A stretch of DNA of 64,000 bases from Eleginops maclovinus (GCF_036324505.1 NC_086349.1:23832247-23896246); one strand, 5' to 3'; counted from the stretch's first letter, positions 23,716 to 38,285 are shown. Notes: generated by a model not told the origin, from the sequence alone. Numbers and translations: made by a program.

Positions 23716-25499
23716 CAGCTTCGCCATTAATTCACACATTTCCATATTTGCTTTCAAGATGAATTGTGGTTTTGGGCATGGGGAGGTCAAACTTGAAGAA
23801 TTTGAGACACAATAAACAAAGAGATAGGGAGAACTGGGCAGTCACCTTCAAGCTGTGAGTCAACAGGGGGCCAATCCCTCAAATCTCACATGCAATCTGG
23901 GCCGGGGTCATAAACATTTACAGGGTGGGAAGCGCTGAGCAGAGGGCTGCAGGATATCAGTCCTTTCTCATTTTTAATTAGCTTATGAGAAAGTACCGAT
24001 TATACAATGGAACACTGCCAACTCCTATTTTTGGGGGGGGATTTACAAGTGTCAATTTCACTTAAATGCTTCTTAAATGGCCTTTTATTTCCGCACAACT
24101 TGAGTAGCGTCTGAAAAGTCATCCTGTTATTGTTCGGTTTGTTTTTACATCAAATGTAACTGAGTTCTTTAATGCTGCAGGAGACCACATGTTATGCTCC
24201 TTCATGTTGATGGATTAAGGTTTTTTTTTGGAAAGTGCAGCCAGATGGCAGAGTGACCAGGGTAAATATGGCGCTGGTGAAACATTGATGATTATAACAC
24301 ACCCCTGTTAACATGATGTCACGCTGGCACACCCTTCATATATGACACATTCACACACAGCTTACGTACTGACACTGACTAGTGAAAAAATAAAAGTGTA
24401 AAAATGAAGAATATTAATTCGCTTTAAAATGTGCTTTATTTTAATCCAAAATAGGTTAAATATTTTAGTGTGATTTAAAAACCAACCAAACAATAATAAT
24501 AAAACATGTATTTGTTCAAAAAGTGTACTTTTAAGATGTTACTGAAGCTGTGTAGAAACAAAAGTGCTTCAATTTTTGCTTTAAGGTTTCATTATAGATG
24601 CATTTAACTGAAATTTACACGCTTTAAATGTACAAAAAGTCTAATAATGCACACCGAAAAAAAGTATCTTTGCATTAGAAATGTATTTTGATGATCCAAT
24701 ATGAAGAATTAATACATATTAATATTAGAAAAAGACATATAGAGTTTATATGGAATATGATTTGGGATTAAACTTGTATGTCTTGTCACTAGCAGACATT
24801 ATAATATACATCACAGACATGCTACACATTTAATTAAATGAATGCAAATGTTATAGGTCTAATTTAGCTTGAGCCAAAAGCCTTCCAAGGTGCCCTTGGG
24901 TGTTATAGGGTAGAAACTTCCTCGGAAACAAAAGAAAGTCACAGCATAAAGCACTTGACAGTGAATGTGGCCGTTCCTCTGCGGCTCAGGCTATAAGACA
25001 CCTGGTGGGTTTTCAGGCTCTTCAATGTAGTTTTACAGCGGCCATTGACAAAAACAGCTGCGGACCTCAGAGGTAATGACTGCCTTCTGTGACCGATGAA
25101 AAGAAAACCTCCTAATCCGGACCGCCTCGGCCTGTACTGTAGGCAACAATATCCACTCCCTGTTTCCGAAATCTGCTCACATTTCTTATTAGATGATTAA
25201 ACTATTGGGCTGTCCTCGACGTGGTTGTATCTGCTTCTTGGTCATTAAGTCACTTGTGAAGTATATTGTCTCTCTATGTGTAATTCACAAACCAAAATGT
25301 TACTTTTTCCTTTAATGTGTAATTTATGTTGTCTTTTGTGTAATTTAAGTGCTTTTTAAAAAATGTCTTATGAATTTTACCCTCTATAGGTAGTGTCTTT
25401 GACTACCTAAAAACACTGGATAAATAAGTTGTATTATTTATTATTATTAATTATCAGTAATAATAGTAGGTGTGTTAAGTTTTTCATTAACCTATTTTT

Positions 25500-25660
25500 T
25501 TATTATTAGCATTTTATTTATCAATTTTTAGTTTTATTTTGTTATACTTCATTTAATTTAATTTAGTATTATTTATTTATTTATGTGGCATTGGTGGAGT
25601 CTGGGACATTTTGACTTGTATATGACAATAAAGCTTTCAAATTTGAATTGAATAATGTCT
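25500..25660 (+). repeat. retroposon 3' tail
   Basis: Ends 'gtatatgacaataaagctttcaaatttgaattgaat', a typical 3' end of teleost non-LTR retroposons. No coding body is preserved. Confidence 0.45.
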
Positions 25661-25846
25661 AAAATAAGCATTCAAAGAAACGTATGAAGAAAATGTTTTA
25701 AAAAGCCAGGTTTGTTTTGGCTATTTCCTCCCAATAAACTTTACAAACTAGGCCTCACACTACCATGAGCAGAGGGACATTATGGTTGTTATAGAAACCA
25801 CAGAAATGTCTTCTTTGCTGAACAATAGTCAGATGGGCCTTGAAGA

Positions 25847-25877
25847 GGGGGGTGGGGGGTGGGGATGGGGTGGGGGT
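25847..25877 (+). other. G-quadruplex-prone G runs
   Basis: Five or more runs of 4-6 G separated by single T or AT (ggggggtggggggtggggatggggtggggg) satisfy the simple G4 pattern on the plus strand. Confidence 0.7.
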
Positions 25878-26420
25878 GGCAACCCCCTCCACACCCACAT
25901 CTGCTGGCCCCACATTCAGACTTATGGGATGTTCTGCCGATTATTTTCTGTCCTGCTTGCCTCCTTTCAGCGCTGACAGGCTGAGAGAATGAGAGTGAAA
26001 TTAGGAATTCTGCCAACATCTGTGCAGGAACTGTGATGCCGTTTAAGCTCCTGTAGCAGGCGAGTTGATAGGAAGTGAGGAAAACGGAAAAGATGCATGA
26101 TAAGTTATTCAGCTAAACGGGGTTAAAGAGTGTGTGACAAAAGTTGTTATGTGGCCGGCACGAGTTTATAATGGCAAACAATCCCAGAGGAAGAGCCAGA
26201 AACCCCCAGCTGCATGGGCTGTAAATAATAACAGAGCATAGCAACCAGAGAGGTATGCAGAGGTAGAATATGTAAGCTTCCAGAACGTTCTTTCCTTCTT
26301 TTCTTTAGGCTTCACATAACGGGACATAAACACAACAGGTCAGTCAAGAGAGGCAGATGCATCAGAACAAACAAACAAACAAACATCAAGACAGTTAAGA
26401 GGGAACAACAAAGAGTAAAG

Positions 26421-26422
<2 letters not shown>

Positions 26423-26511
<89 letters not shown>
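26423..26511 (+). repeat. (GT)n microsatellite
   Basis: About 89 bp of GT dinucleotide with one GGG interruption near the middle. Confidence 0.95.
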
Positions 26512-26512
<1 letters not shown>

Positions 26513-26549
26513 CTATGATCATTAATGTGTTGCTGGGGAGTGAGAGCAG

Positions 26550-26885
26550 TTTTGAAAGAAGTACTCAGAACCTTATCTTGAAGTAAAAGTACAAATACCA
26601 AGGTCACAAAATACAGGTAAAAGTCCTCATTTTTAAAGTGTTAAGTCAGTAAAAGTAAAAAACTATTGGCATCAAAACATACTTTAAGTACAATGAGTAA
26701 AACTATACTCATCCTGTACCATGGCCACTTTAAAAAAGTCTGCTAAATGTACTTTAAGTATCAAAAGTAAAAGTACTCGTTATGCAGGATGGATTCCTTC
26801 ACAGTAATATCATTATCTATATACTCAAGTACTAATAGGTCTAACAAATATTTAAGTAAATATACTTAAATGTTATAGATACTGT
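26550..26885. repeat. AAGTACT-family dispersed repeat
   Basis: 'gaaagaagtactcagaacctt' at the start, with repeated 'aagtaaaagtac', 'actttaagtac' and 'aaaagtactcgttatgcagga' inside. Same family as 45.48-46.03 kb, in the opposite orientation. Confidence 0.6.
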
Positions 26886-27399
26886 AATTTCCACGACTGT
26901 GTGAGAGTTGATGTTAGTTTTAATGGATGAGACCACAGCAGCCCCACTTTCCACTCTGAGGAGGGAGCAGAAGCTGAGAGAGGGTGGTTTACTTTAGGGG
27001 AGGCACAACTGTAAATCACAAGCTGGACCAAAAAAAAGGAGGAAAAAACCCCACAGCGCCTTTTGTCCTGTGATTCCTCATGGACAGCAGCCACGGTAGA
27101 ATTGGATTGAAGCCACCTGCCTCCCTGCAAAGCCACCGTGCACGCTGAATAAAAGAAAGACCAGTGTGGCTTCCCTAAACGATGGAGGTGGGATTTAGGC
27201 TTTAGGTAGAAAAACGACGAAGGATCCACACCACAATGTGTGAGTTTAAGAGATATTTCCACACACCTTCACATCACAAACACTGTCAAAGGAAATCTCA
27301 GAACTGTTCTAAAATCAATACTGGCTCTTGGTATTAAACATTTTGTTTTCACTGAGAAATATGTCATCTTTTAGCTAGATTTGATATCATATGCGTGGC

Positions 27400-27960
27400 C
27401 CATAAACTCAAAAAAACTGTCCAAAAAAACTTTTAATGGGTTAAAGAAGATTTAAAAAAAGAGCAAAATAGTAGGGGGTCCTTCTTCCATGTCAGACAAA
27501 GACACAACATGTGTGTAAGGAAGATCAAACTTGTATGTATTATATATTGTTGACTACTGTTAATTATCACTAATGGATCCACCGTCCTGAAAAAAGCTTC
27601 CAAAATGTAAAAACTCGCCCAAAAAATCTCAAAATGTATAAAGTTTTAAAAAGAATAAACTATAAGGGGGGGGGGGTCCTTCTTTACTGAAGCACAAAGT
27701 CGCAATACATGATGTAAAGAACTCCAAACGTGTGTTACGTGTTTGACTTTATATTGTTTCACCACTAACTAACTGATCAACAATCTCCAAAAAAACCTCT
27801 CAGCTTTACAAACCAAAAACCTGCCAAACATAAAAGGAGAAATAACTGGGAAAAAAGTGCAAAAGAGGAGGGGGGGTCTTCTTCCATGACACACATGAGA
27901 AGTCCAAACTTGTATTACTTGTTTGAATATATACTGTTGACTCCTCTCACAATCACTTTT
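27400..27960 (+). repeat. three diverged tandem units of about 199 bp
   Basis: The anchor 'ggggtccttctt' recurs with spacing 198 and 200 bp (anchor ends near 27480, 27678 and 27878). Each is followed by a 'caaac(t/g)tgt(g/a)tta...gtttga...tatattgtt' block. The units are clearly homologous but well diverged. No open frame is shared. Confidence 0.7.
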
Positions 27961-28865
27961 ATCTCAGGTATGCATCCCTTCCTCTCACAGATAGACACAG
28001 AAGTTAATCCCAACACATGGGGACCACTGATGCGTTTAGAGGCAAGAAAGAGAAGAAGGGGGAAAGAAAGACTTGTGTCTGAGGAGGGTATCTAAACCCC
28101 CACATCCATATTGATTAAACAAATTTGCCACAAATCATATTACAAATGCCCAGCGGGGGGCTATAGAGGTTGGTGGAAATAGCCCATTCATGCTCTGTCC
28201 TCCCCCGCAGGGCTGAAGCCTCGACTCTTGGCTCGTTTAAGCGTGCTGACAGCCTCTGATCCTCCGGCCATCTGCATAGTGGGCTGGCCCGCGCTCAGGG
28301 GTCTTTGTGTTTTAAACTTCAGGAGATTTTAAACAGTGGAGGAGCGAAATCTGAAGGTGGAGGACCTCCCCCCCACCCCCCGTCCTCCTCAAAATTCTGG
28401 TTCTAGCTCATTTGCAAGACACACAGGTCAAACTGTGAAGTCAAAATGGCATAGAGCAAAGTACTCATAAATGCACGGATAAGAGTCTTTATTCAAGGCT
28501 TTAGGGTCAAGAAAGAGGTGGAAATCTGAAGTCACCGGCTCCTCTAACAGTGCAGCATACAATAGAGTTATAAATAGATATAAAATAGTGCAGGAAAAAA
28601 GTGCAAATTGCATAAAAATGCAAGTTCATGCCAAGGAAAGTCAACTTTGTCCATGTGAAATAGAACAAAACAAAACCGAATATACAATTAAATACTGTAA
28701 ACTTGACTAAAATATGTCTTATTGTAAAGATATCTGAATATGTGGATTGTAAACAGATGTTAAAACAAATGAATGCTAAGACACTTTCAGGAATCTTAGG
28801 AATTTAACTATCTATTAACATTGTGTTTAGAGATTATTGGATATTTTCAAAATAAAAGCCTCCTT

Positions 28866-28868
<3 letters not shown>

Positions 28869-28930
<62 letters not shown>
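28869..28930 (+). repeat. (TC)n microsatellite
   Basis: TC run of about 62 bp with a GCTCGCTC interruption; polypyrimidine on the plus strand. Confidence 0.95.
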
Positions 28931-29779
28931 AGTGACTCACACACATTTTGGGAAAGAGTTTGAGACCCCGCCCTCCCCTCCACCACGCTTCTCTTTGTGA
29001 ATGAAAATGGGTGGAGACAGCTATGTGGAGTGTGTGTGTGTGTGAGTGAGTATTTTGGAAAGCAGTAGAGTGTGTTCATGTGTGTGTACATGTGCTCAGC
29101 CGTTGCCCTGCAGGGGAAAGTAAACAGGCAGTGTGTACAGACTTTAGAAACACTACATCTACTTTTATTGATGATTTGCACTCTGTCTATGATTGTTTGT
29201 ACTTTAGTTAAGACCTATTTTGTGTCTCTTTTCCTTTGATATATCTTATTTAGCTCCGGTATTACGCAATAATCCTTTAAAATATTGTACCAGAATGTAC
29301 ATTTGATCAACATTATCTAATATTTCTCTTCAAAACTGAAGTTTATACGTTTTTTATAAAGTAAATTACTTATTATATTGTATAGATACAATAAAAAAAT
29401 CACTAAATCAGTCAATCATCCCCCAGCTTTGATATCTGATAACTGATGTTTAATCATCATATTTTTCTCTGGTTCCTGTCTTGTTTAAGTGAACTGCATG
29501 TGGCTGTTTTGGCTCTGCAAAGAGGGCAGTCCTTCCCCTCCTCATAACCTCAAACACATGGTCAGCTCTTATTATTTTAACTGCTTCCAGTGACTTCAGA
29601 TCTCGCCCGACCTCTGAGTGCAATCAGGAGAAGGAGTGGCCACATTAAAAGGAACCGGCCGGCGACAGCTTGGGTTACTGCAGTTATGAAGGGGTGGATG
29701 CTGCTTCAAAAGCTGCTTATTCCCATAAATGATATCAGTGTCTTTGGGAGTAAACTGCAACGCTATCCCACTTCTTAAA

Positions 29780-30300
29780 ATACTTTGTTTTTCAGAGTTA
29801 TTTGTGATATATTGTGTTTTTTGTTTGGTTTCTTGTTAACATTTGTTTTTATTATTTTCTAATCTAAGTATTCTTGATTAATAGTAACTTAATTCCTCTT
29901 TTTGTCTAAGCAAATTCATTGTATGTGTAAATCTTCTGGGTAATACATTTGATTTTGATTACTTTGAAATGCTCTAATTAACAAAAAATCATATATTATA
30001 CATTTTATAAGTTTAGTTTTAAAAAAAATATTATTATTAATTTCATATTTAACTCTAAATATAAAACAGTTTATAATTTTGTATTTCTTTTATTTGTATT
30101 TATTTATTGATTTGTTTTCTCTTCTTTTATTTAAATAAAAAAACATGAGTTTATATTCTAAGTGCATCTGTTAATGAAATAAAGAAAACGTTTTAAACCA
30201 ATAATAATAATAATTATATAATCATGTTTAACATTATACAATATATAATATATAAAGTCTAACTATCTAAATAAATTATTCGTCTTGTATCTGTAAACCT
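29780..30300. other. very AT-rich stretch
   Basis: Long runs of A/T with 'ataataataataattatata' and 'atatataatatata'. No gene or recognisable repeat body. Confidence 0.5.
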
Positions 30301-32879
30301 ACTTATAAATAAGTTGAATTTAGATAAGTAAAGGGTCCTTTTGATTCTTTTAAGACGCTGGTTTTAAAACTGCTGTGCATCCCATTTCCACTCATGTGGA
30401 GTAGATGTCTGGAAATTATCTTGCTCCTGTTCATACAGAGGTCAGCGGGCGTATGATGAGTAGGCTCAGAGGGAGCAGCTGATTTGGTGTCTGCAGAGAA
30501 CAACAAACAGGTAATGCTTACAACAGCTGTGTGACTATTCATGTGTGGATAGGAAGGCACCACTTCCCGCTGAGTGGGGTTTCCACCGCTACGCAAATAT
30601 TGTTGCTTTTGTATCAATCCCAAAGTCAAATTCACACAAACATGTGCACTGGATTATATGCATATCAAACGTCATGTCAAACATATACAAGGATTCTGAA
30701 TCCGCTCCTGTATTGCCCTGCGAGGAGTCCGACCCTAAATGCTTCCCCAGAAACCTAATCCAACAAAACAGCCCATCGCTCATAAAGACGCCACATGAGT
30801 GATGTGAGCAGAGCGAGTTATAGTGACCCTGGGACACACAACTCTTCCCTTTTCTCAAAAACACAAATTCCTCTGATTTGCGCTCATCTGTGATCTCAGG
30901 TAACTGTCACATCGGTTTCAGGGTCGCATTTATAAAAGCCCTGGTTTTACATTTCCTGTCCGGGGTTTAGTTTGAAAATAGGAAAAGCAGCATTCGACAA
31001 ACAGGCAGCACAGATAATTGTACCGTCTGATTGCTTCTATCGACAAGCAGCTGCCTTTTCAGAAGCGGAAATCAATGTTTTGTACCTTTACTGCTGCTGT
31101 TAGGGTGGGCAGAAGAGCGTGGACTAAGCCATACAGAAACTGCAAAAAATGGAGACAGAAAGAAAATTTGCCAATCCAAAATACTGTGCAAAACCCCTTT
31201 TTTAAAAAAATATCATATCGTCAAAAAACAAATCTTTGTTGTGAGCGTTAAATGGTTGTGTTTGAAACTGAAAAATCCAAAAGTGTGGGAGTAAAGAGGC
31301 CAATAGGTTGAACATAAAATGCTCCCCGGCTTGTAAATTTACGACATACATGATGTTATTTATGAATAAAAGTCCAACTGACAACTCCTCAGATGTTTGG
31401 AAGTAGTAAGTGGGCTGGCACACACACACACACACACACCCACCCCTCTGTGTCTCCAACTCCAACTTTTCCTCGACGTACCTATCGGAAGTTACAGAGG
31501 CTTCGTCCTCCACACAATGAGATAAATATACCACTGCGCTCTTGCCTGCAGATTTTTCTCATAAAAAAACCCTTTGATAGTTTAGCCATCTGGCCGGAGC
31601 CAAAAAAGTCCTCATAAAAGAGGCCCAAATAAGGTCAGGGGTCACTCCCTCCCTAGGTCAGGGGCCCTGGAAGGTTGTTATAGTGGACTTTACTAAAGTT
31701 GTCAGCTCAGATCCCCTTGACAAATTAAAGCACATTCTTCTGTTTATAACAAGTATTCCATTACAGTCGGACTGATCTGAAGGAAACGTTGTTCATACTT
31801 AGTTTCTGTGTAGCGAGAGGGGAGGAAAGTGACCTAAAATATGGGAAATGAACTCCCCTTTTTGGCATTATGACGAGACACGTCCATATAAATCATAGGA
31901 GAATGACACATTTATCGTACCAGTGAGAATTCAACTGCAGTTTGCTGTATTTTTACCGATGTTTAATCATCAAAATCCTTTTATGTTAAGGGTTTTTTCC
32001 ATTTCAATCCAAACCCATTATCCATAAATGCCCTTTACTCAACACGTAGTACATTAAAGGTGCATTGACAGGCCGCCATTAACCCTGACCTGTCTGTGTC
32101 TCTGTCCGAACGTCCAGAGGATGAAAGGCTTTGGGCTGGACTTATCACACAGACACATTAAGCTGGCTGCTGTCTGAGAGTCAGAGACAGAGTCGGCCTG
32201 CTAACATGACACAGGCTATCTGAAGTTAGGCACGAGATATGGATTTCTAACTAATGTTTCTTTCTCTAAAGTTTAAAACGTGGAATTAGCCACTTTTGGG
32301 TGTTGATTCTGACATTTGAGTGACTAAACTTATTCAAAAATGCTTATGTTAGATGGGAAAAGTGTATCACTCTTAAGTCTGTATTGATTACATTCACATA
32401 CAAGTAAACTGCCTTTCTCAATTACATTTGGAGGAAAACCTATTTTCTCACACATTACGGATTGGACTTTAAATTAGAACAACCAAAATCAAAAACTGAA
32501 TTTGTTTAATTTAATGACTGCATAGTTTACCTTAGAATAAGAACGCTAGTCACATTATTTAAGTAAAGGTGTAAAATGAAATTAAACGAAACTTTTGGCT
32601 CCACCTGGGCCCTGAACATCTGCATTATGGGTAAAAAGTCCTGTTTGTTTGAACCCTGATACATTCATACATCCTGATTTCATGTATTTCCGCAGACATT
32701 TCCAAACGTAGCAAAATGTTCAGTCATTTTTATTTCTGTCCATCCTTAGGTATCACAAGAAGCGTACATATTTAAAGCTAACAGAGGTATTTCACTAAAC
32801 CTAACCAAGTATTTTTGTCACTGAGTTTTTGTTTGTCCTGATTTACAATGTTAAAACTGTAAGAAACAAGAATTCCTTG

Positions 32880-33065
32880 AAACATGATAGAAAATGCAGA
32901 TTCTTTGTATAGTTTTAGGAGAGCAGGTTGCTAGATTTGATGAACCGATTCGCACAAAAACTGGAAGCAGAAGCCTGACAATGCTTAAAAACCTATGTTG
33001 ATTGAAAAACATTGAATTAATTAGCTTTAGGGGTAATTGCAGGTTGATTAATGGGAAGGGTATTT
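32880..33065. repeat. dispersed repeat, copy A
   Basis: 'gagcaggttgctaga...actggaa(g/a)cag...gcctgaca(a/t)tgct' through 'ttagctttaggggtaattg' aligns with 37.88-38.04 kb. The family is not identified. Confidence 0.5.
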
Positions 33066-35640
33066 CCCAAAAGATCAAATGACTGCTTTATCAACATAAA
33101 TATTGTTATTGGTTAAAATACAGCCGAGAAACAAATCCAAAAGATGATTTAAAACACATCCCCGCCCCAGCTGATTCCCTCAGGACACACTAACTATCAC
33201 AGAGGAGGTGGGGGAACAGGAGTTGGGCAAAACTACATCTGTCTTTATACCCTGTGACTTACACAGACATAAGAATGTGTTTGGTTCCACCCCACATGCA
33301 TTCAAAAACCCATCCGAAACAGTCAAACAAATGCTCGGCATATGACAGCCCCTATGTGAATGTGGGAAGGATCGCACAAAGGCAAGTGTTTTGCACCACA
33401 CAGCTGCTCAGTTGGAAATGTGTCTTGCGCTCATTGTCTTTTTAAAAAGAAGTGTTAAAGCTCTCACTCCATGCTCCAGTCGCTTCCTAAGAAAGGTGCT
33501 GCTGGATGAAACATGGGCAGGAGTGTCCAGTTTCAGAGGAAATGGTGAGAGGATTGGTAGGAGACGATGAGCTCCATTAAACACCACAGAAGAAGTGGAC
33601 CTCGCAGAAGCAATCAATACTTCACAAGCTACAGGTGGGGAGTGGGGAGGGAGGCCGAGTGGGTAGTGTTTCCTTTGAAAGGCACTCATGTAGCGCAAGT
33701 GGGGATTTGTTCATTTCAGTGAGGTAAAGATCAGCATAATTATAAGTGGTAAAAAGTACAATACATGAATTTAACATTTAAAAATAGGTGCAGTGATGAC
33801 ATATTTTTGTAGCATGACACAGAAGTTAGCTTCGGAAGTTTTTTTTTGACATAAACAAATGGATTTTTGAATATTGCAGAATATAAAATCATATGCAAAC
33901 ACAGGTTTATGATGGTTACGGTCCAAGAAGTAAAAAGCTATAAACGAACCACATCACTGTCACATTACTTCATGTCACCACCGCTAAGCTAATGGTGGCT
34001 AATGTTTGGTGTGGTGATGTTTAGTAGTCTCATTTAGCCACTATTTTTATTAACCAAAGAAGCTTCAGACATTCACCAGTAGGACATTCAGGTCTTGCAT
34101 ATCATAGAACAAAACCTAAGATAACCAGAGATCTTATTTCAGGCCTCTAACCAACATCACGATTAAAAAACAGTTCACTTCACAGCTACTGGAACAGAAA
34201 TGCTAATTAATATGCTAACTAATTTCTGGTTACTAGAAATCTTCCGTCTTTAAAAACCCCATTTCTATAAACAGAATTTCATGTGACTCCCTACCTTTTA
34301 CACATCTCTAATTGTTATTTCTGCCTGGGTTTTATGGTATGCAAACATTATGATTATGATACTAAGAACCAAAAAGCTCTCTTTTGTTCAGTTTCCAATG
34401 AACTGATGATGAAAGGTGACAGGGGGGAAAAACACTTCAAATTCCACGCAGACAAGAATGCAACGTCTCCAGTTTCTTATAATCAGTGTGACTATGAAGG
34501 CTGAAAAAAACAAACACTTTTTTTGCCTGGGGGACTGAGAGTGAGGAGGGGCTTCATCTCGGGCACCGTTATTAATCTTTGTTAATTGTAGGCTTCTCCA
34601 TTCAAACGTCACACAGCTGTATTCCTCTCCATAAAGCCTCTCTTTATAGCGGCAGCACACTGACCTCCAACAGAAGCAGGACATAATCAAATCAGAAGGA
34701 TACTAGTTTGTTCAGCTTTGGTGAAATAGTAAAAAGGGTCGCAAATAACTTGTTTTAATCTTGTATTTTTTATCCACAGAAATGCAAATCTGAATCTATA
34801 TGAGTCCATGAATTCATTTGTGAATGCTTTTAGTGAGAAGGAGTTAAAAGGGCCAAATATGAGCTTGGCGATGATTTTCGGCGTTTAAATGAGCTGTTTA
34901 TGACATATCCTTCAGATAATATTACATACATTTAATTGATTACCAAATTGAGAAATTATTCAGTCACAGAAGCATGTAAAAAAAGAGGCATCAAACGTGA
35001 ACAAAAACATGTAAATCAAGTTAAAAAAAACAAAGCTTATGAATAAAAATATAATTAAAGATATTAATATGAACAATAAAAAGACTCACAATTAGAAAAA
35101 TACACAATTAAATTACAAATAATAGGTAGAAATACACTATAGTTCTCTAACATGTATACAGTAGTTACAGTTTTAAATAAAATATATAAAAATAAGAAAT
35201 AAAATGTTTAATAGAGTGAGTTTTTGACTTTGAAATAATTCCGTCACACTTCACTTGGCTGTTTGATAAACGAGCCTTGTGTGACCACAGAGTAAATAAC
35301 CACACTAAGCATATTGTAAAAGCATTTACAGGTAAGCCGTTTCCCCCCTCACATATTTTGTTTCCCGCTGTGCACGCTGCACTTTATGGTCTTTGTGAGC
35401 ACCGGTTTTGCTGTTTTTGATGCACTGCTTCTTTTTTTTCAGGAGGATGTGACATGCCTTCAGTGCCCATAACACAGCTTGCATTCCATGTGTTGAACAG
35501 TGATGGTATCCTCTTTTGAACAGGAATGCATCATGGTGGAATAATTACCCTTACTCCTCTCTGGGCACTTAGTTAAAAGAGATTCAGATGGTTTGGGATC
35601 TCTCTCTCTCTCTCTGCAACACCCCTCCTCCCATGGGTCA

Positions 35641-35697
35641 GGGAGAGGAGGAGAACTCGGGGGTGGAGGGGGGGTCGGGGGGGTGGGGGGGGATGGG
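35641..35697 (+). other. G-rich tract, G-quadruplex-prone
   Basis: Repeated runs of 4-8 G (gggggtggaggggggg, ggggggg, gggggggg). It explains the Pro-rich open frame on the opposite strand, which is not a gene. Confidence 0.55.
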
Positions 35698-37609
35698 TGT
35701 GTTTGCATTGGGAGAATTTGGATGGGGGGTATTAGCATTTACATAAAAGGCCAAACTAAAGTTTTTTTGCCTCCATGTTTCACCCATAGAGAGATACTGT
35801 TTTGTTGTTTGACGACTTTCAATTACAGCTGTCCCTCCCCCGAATCGAGAGCCGGTGCTAATGCTACAGCTGGCATTCCTCACAAGATTCCTCAAATTAA
35901 CTTTTCAAAAGAAGGTGACCTGCACCACAGACATGGATTTTGGATTATAGTGGCATTTTAAAGGTCACATGATCCTCTTGGATCAGGTGAAGGCTTCTTG
36001 TCACCTCTTGTTGGCTTTCTGGCTGCTGGGAGGTCCACGCTGCGAGTGTGGGGTGGTGGTGGGACAAGCAAACGCATGTGGCTGTGGCTTATCGGACCCT
36101 ACATGTGTGTGGACTCACACACACACAGCATGGTCTCACACACAAATGCATGCCAACACACACACATTGCATTTGTTTAGTGGTCCATGGGCAAGCAAGC
36201 ACAACAGGTTTTAGAGTTTTGCAACAAGTGGCGTTTGAGGAAAGTTAGTCTCCTGTTTGTTTTTAAGCAGGTTTTTCCACCAAACAAATATCCATAACTG
36301 GCAACGTAAAGGGAAACACCACCTAATTTAGGATTTACAATATGTTTATGCCATGGCCTTGGAAAGTTAAATCAATAATTGGAAAAATAAGGTACAGATC
36401 GGATAAGTCTCAAACTTGTGACGCAATTAAGTATAAAACATGAAGCTTCTCCATAGACAATGAATAAGAGACGTTACTTTATTCTGTTGTAGTTTCTTCA
36501 GTTAGGATATTTCCCTGGCTGCGCTCATTATCTTCTATAATGCCTTTCCCAATTCATCTTCTTTGTAGAAAGCTAATACTTTACACACGATTCAATCCAA
36601 AATAAGCAATTTATTTTTTGGAAAAGATTTGGTCATTTTTAGTATTTTTGGACTTTGTTAGGCTCTCACTGAATGAGACTTGGATATAGACGTAGTTCCC
36701 CTTTGGATTCTTTGTGTAAGTGTAATTATAAATCATTCACATCCTTTATTAAAGTCACCACTTAATTTTAGTGCAGGATAATTAAATACACTCATTGTTA
36801 TTCATCTAAATTTAGTTATTTCCAAACTGCTTCACATTCTTTTTAATAGCCTAATGTCGATTAATTCCAGATTTGTCACTTTGCTATCCATTTTATTACA
36901 TACGGCATGTTCCACACACGTGTCTGTCATCTCTGAGTCTGTAGTATCATGCTCCCGTGATTTTGTCAATCCCATTGAGTCAGTCTTATGTTTGCAGCCC
37001 CAACCCCCGCCGTGGGGCTAATTAAAACAATTTCAAGGACAAAGGAGGGGAGTCTATTGTATCACACAACCAGCAGTGCAACGGATATGGTGCCAGAGGG
37101 GCACAGTTGTCAAGGATTAGCGGCCTTTCGCAGGCGCAGATGGATATATCAGCCTCCCACCGTCAGTGATGAGAGTCTGAGTGGGACAACTGCCTCAAAT
37201 GAGCCTTAACAGGAATGCAGATGTACGGAAAAGACTGGAAAATATATAATGAGGCCGTTTGAGTTTCTGATTAACCTGTTGCTCAACCAAATCTGTTCAA
37301 GACAAACTGAATGCAGTATATTTAGGTCTCTTCTACAGACTTATTCAAGGTTTTTGATGGATTTCACTCAATTTCGATGATGACATATATAAAAGGAAAT
37401 AAATATCAGAGTATCCAAAGTCATATTTGAGCATTTCAGGGTGCATTTTCAAACTTTTCTAGCACATACAGCACAGGATACTGAATATTATACTTATTTT
37501 ATGGGCTATAAACAACCTAAAAAAGTGTTAAATCAGGTGAAAAATTCAAGAAAAACTACAAGTTTCATGTTTATGAGTGACCTATTCATAAGTAATCTTA
37601 TCATCCTAT

Positions 37610-38285
37610 AATGATGTCACTTTTCCAACATCTAAGCACTATTAAAACCCTCAAAACATACATTTCAAGTGTATTCAAGGATTTTCCAGTACAAATCACA
37701 TGAATATGAAATGTCCAAGCTTTTCCAGCACCATACAACTATACCTACAGTAAAGAGTACTGAATATTATACTTCTTCACATTAAATCATATGAGTTAAT
37801 GCCATAAATCACCAAAACTCGATTTCAAATTATGTGAAAATGAAAGGAAAACAAGGTTGTTCCAAGATTTCTTGTGTGTGAACTCCAGTGTTAGCAGAGC
37901 AGGTTGCTATAGATTAAACCAACATATTAACACAAAGACTGGAAACAGCTAGCCTGACATTGCTTTAAAACACATTGAGTTACATCTTTATTGTTAATTA
38001 GTTTTAGGGGTGATGGTGGGTGGGCTTTTTAAAATCTTTTGAAAGAGCAATGCCAGCTGTTTCCTACTACCTCAACTCTTTAAGCTAAGCTAAGCTAAGC
38101 TAAGCTAAGCTAACAAGCTGCTAGCTGTAGTTTGATATTTATTAGTAGACTAAGTAGACTTTAAATCCTTATAAACTCCTGTCCCTTCTTCAACATCTAA
38201 GCACCATTAAAACCTTCAAAACAACATACAGTTCAAGTGTTCTCAAAGAGTTTCGAGTACAGGTCACATAAATATGAAAATAATA
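37610..38285. repeat. local repeat block with internal duplication
   Basis: The segment 'ccaacatctaagcactattaaaacc...aatatgaaa' (about 37627-37712) recurs as 'tcaacatctaagcaccattaaaacc...aatatgaaa' (about 38189-38280). Between the copies lie the homologue of the 32.9-kb repeat and the (TAAGC)n run. Confidence 0.55.
38081..38113 (+). repeat. (TAAGC)n pentanucleotide repeat
   Basis: Six tandem TAAGC units plus a partial unit, followed by 'aacaagctgctagctg'. Confidence 0.9.

Noticed and set aside
28834..29181. Minus-strand open frame with Arg-Glu repeats
   Set aside because: The charged repeat is the (TC)n microsatellite read in reverse; no domain outside it.
35460..35961. Gly/Pro-rich open frames on both strands
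   Set aside because: Produced by the G-rich tract at 35.64-35.70 kb.
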